Assembly (NCBI GenBank): GCA_018907035.1
Contig: JACCIC010000225.1
Coordinates: forward strand, 124,001-188,000
DNA: 64,000 nt
Reading direction: 5' to 3'
Origin: Sycobia sp. Sy_11
Lineage: Eukaryota; Arthropoda; Insecta; Hymenoptera; Epichrysomallidae
Made by a program: the position numbers and the translations under genes. A model generated the notes under the pieces. The model was not told the origin of the DNA and did no database searches. It worked only from the letters and a program-made list of their open reading frames with translations. Positions 61,681 to 64,000 of the stretch are shown here, in pieces (within the stretch, counting starts at the first letter, position 1; each line of letters opens with the position of its first letter).

Positions 61681-63328
61681 ACACATAGTGATAAGAATTA
61701 TATAATATGTGTATAAGATTATAAAATATCTTACTTTAAATATTAAATTCAGTTGAGCTTTGATTGCATAATACATCTTGTATAATAGTATATGACAGTC
61801 TCTTAAGCTAATTAATATATTTTCTCTGACTCTTAAAAATTTTTATAGTTCATAAATAATATTGTATTTAATATTATTTTCCGATGTATATTGAGCATGA
61901 ATATATTATGCATAGAATCACTATTTTTTGAAAGAACATACTGTAAATTCTTTTTCAAATCTTCCAAAGGAAGATCAGCCCCTGTATTTACGCACTTTGA
62001 AGAGTTATCGTCACAATTTAATGTTGTTTTTGTGTATAAATATTTTACTAGATAAGTGATTTTATCCATAGGGTGCTCCAAAAATGCTGGAGACTCAGAT
62101 TACTTTCAAGGTACATTATTTTTAAAAGAAATTAGGCTGTAACCTTTAGAAATTTTCAACGAGGAATTTCAAGGTCAAATCTTTACCAAATGGAAACCTC
62201 TTTCTTGACTCTGGCAATAGAAAGAATGTAAAATTTTATGTTCAGGTACGTATTAAAATCCAATATCCAAATAACCTCTAAAGGTCAAATGAAGATTGTC
62301 AAGGTCACAACCTTCAGTGAGAAACAGTGTGCGTGTGTTTATTTTTTTGCAGCCACCTTATCGGAGCAGCGCATTGCTAATACTAATATTATCCCGGCAT
62401 TTATTGGATGCAAGTAACATTTTATTGCAGTCAGTTGGCTCGAACTTTCCTATGGTTTGGAATAAAAAGAGAAAAAAGCAGAAAAAGAATAATGATGCAT
62501 ATAAAACTACTATATCGACGCACAAAGATATTGTCGATCGCCTTAAAATTGATTTTGCTCTCTCATTGCTACAACTACGGCGTCACCTGTTACTTTGGAC
62601 CGAGCCAGTCTTTGGAAATCTGACGAACATGTTTTGGATGGGCCTTTCCCATTGTCATGTACGCACATGTTGCAGGGCTTCTTTAATATATATATATATA
62701 TCGATACTGAGTAAATTCTAATTTGTAGCCAACCCAAAGAATAACCCTACAATCAGATCCATAAGTAGGGACGTGAAGCGCATTCATATCGATTAATGTT
62801 ACAGTTCATTTCATGAAGATTATTTTTAAGTTAAATATTTACCATACAAGCTACAGGATTACTATTATATGTTAATTCACGGAACGAATGTTATTTTCAA
62901 TGAATTTTATTCACCTCTCACTTGTCTGTAAATCTTTGACTTACTGACATCAAAAATTCTCGATAAATAAAGCCTGTAATAATATCAATGCTAAATTAAT
63001 GAAACTAAGCAATTTCACTCGCCATTAACTTAGTTCTTATTGCAAATATAATAAGCAGTTTGAAAATAAAACAACAATCTATATTTTTCTTGGAAAAAAA
63101 TTCTTTCGTAAGCCAATTGACTAACTCCATATTTTTAATGTAATCATATCAGTAAAATGCCACATGACCAAATATTAACATTACAATTTATATAAAATTT
63201 AAATGAATTATTGCAATATGATGATTAAAATATTTAATTTCATACTATTATTGAGATAAAATATAAATATAAATAATTATTTACATCTTATTGTAAGTTA
63301 TAAAAATAAATATCCTCTAGTGAATTTA
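61680..63328. other. Intergenic downstream of locus E
   Basis: 62100-62310 has several AAGGTCA-like half-sites (near 62170, 62280 and 62298). An open frame of 141 residues on the plus strand (62296-62721) shows no recognisable domain and has a low-complexity lysine patch; I do not call it a gene. The rest is AT-rich. Confidence 0.45.
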
Positions 63329-64000
63329 TCATATGTCATCGTAACTAGATATTTCATATTCAATCCATGGGATAAAGGTGTAAATACTAGTGTGCACCGC
63401 TACGTTCAATTCCGCAATGCCTTCAGAAATAATGCCAATGACATTTAATTTACCCTCTTCATTTACTTGCATCACAGGACTACCAAAGTCACCCTAATTA
63501 AACAAACACAATATTTTTAATTATAATACTAACAGTCTATAAATCATGGGAAGGACACAAAGAATTTTTATGTGAAAACTAAATAAGAAATTTTATTATC
63601 ATCATATGACTCCATAATATTCAAATTTAGATTAGCAGCAAAATATAGTAGAAATTATAACATATTTTATAAAGTACTTACAAATGAAGGACCCCTTACA
63701 CCGTCTCTAAATGAACCAGTACAGAAATTATATCTATTAATATACATTTCCGCTAATTGACCATTTTGAACTAGTGACGTCATGGAATTCATACACATAG
63801 AATATGACATCACATTATCCTCTATGACCTGCATTTCAGGCGCTACATCGCGATCGCGTACTTGATCAAGTGTTGTAGATCCAAAACTAGCTATTACAAC
63901 AGAGCGTGACGGGTCCACGTCATATGGCGAAAACGGAATTGGTGAAATGTTTTCATTGTATTCAAATTCTTCATCTACTTTAAGTAAGCCTAAATTAATA
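63329..64000 (-). CDS. Locus E: serine-protease homologue, partial (exons 3 and 4)
   Basis: Exon 4 is 63329-63493 (165 bp, acceptor TTAATTAG). Exon 3 runs from 63682 past the window edge, with about 12 bases of the expected 331 missing. Exon 3 has INLGLLKVDEEFEYN (Asn for Asp102), VIASFGSTT, VIEDNVMSYSMCM and YNFCTGS. Exon 4 has GDFGSPVMQVNEEGKLNVIG, with Phe at Ser195 and Ser in place of the second Gly of the GG pair. Both frames are open. The closest relative in the window is D. Exons 1 and 2 lie beyond the right edge, so integrity of the whole gene is unknown. Confidence 0.8.

Noticed and set aside
62296..62721. 141-residue plus-strand frame
   Set aside because: No domain, a low-complexity lysine patch, overlap with another frame at 62408-62623, and an AT repeat at its end. 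Not supported as a gene.

Overview
The window is AT-rich eukaryotic DNA, most likely from an insect. The evidence is long (AT)n tracts, split genes with GT-AG introns, a secreted S1-type serine-protease-homologue family, and a repeat load of mariner, BEL/Pao, Jockey-like, R1-like and tRNA-derived SINE sequences typical of insects. The sequence does not settle the order or species.

The core is a tandem array on the minus strand. Each locus has four coding exons: a signal peptide (exon 1, 49-52 bp), an R-IIGG activation site (exon 2, 295 bp), a central domain (exon 3, 331 bp) and a GDxGG C-terminus (exon 4, 165 bp). Intron phases are 1, 2 and 0. Locus A (2650-17498) and locus D (48870-55979) are open end to end, encoding 280 and 279 residues. 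Locus B (23448-28029) is a clear pseudogene: exon 2 is deleted, the exon-4 acceptor is lost and exon 4 has an internal stop. Locus C (29945-43713) is complete except for a 1-bp deletion in exon 3. Locus E (63329-64000+) runs off the right edge. A sixth unit is implied at bases 1-90, which match intron 1 of the other copies but have no exon 1 beside them.

None of the proteins can be a classical serine protease. The His57 segment has no histidine, Asp102 is Asn in every copy, and Ser195 is Glu (A), Lys (B, C) or Phe (D, E). The zymogen switch is kept: R|IIGG at the N-terminus and Asp194 in GDxGG. In A, C, D and E one cysteine pair (C168/C182-like) survives. The array therefore looks like a lineage-specific family of secreted pseudo-proteases. 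A conserved proximal promoter (TATA-like box plus TTATC/GATA motifs) precedes exon 1 in A to D.

Layout by region. 1-2640: 3' flank of A with a BEL/Pao integrase fossil. 2650-17498: gene A; intron 2 holds a Jockey-like LINE split by a solo LTR, and intron 1 holds a SINE. 17.7-23.4 kb: mariner 5' fragment, R1-like RT fragment, second BEL fossil, Jockey ORF1 fragment. 23.4-28.0 kb: pseudogene B with a GC-rich solo LTR candidate in intron 3. 28.1-29.1 kb: mariner fragment and duplicated flank. 29.9-43.7 kb: pseudogene C with a 4.2-kb R1-like LINE flanked by a 10-bp target-site duplication, and a second solo LTR. 45.1-47.9 kb: two decayed mariners and a SINE fragment. 48.9-56.0 kb: gene D, carrying an apparently intact mariner in intron 2 and a decayed one in intron 1. 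56-63.3 kb: intergenic repeats including a third solo LTR. 63.3-64 kb: gene E, partial.
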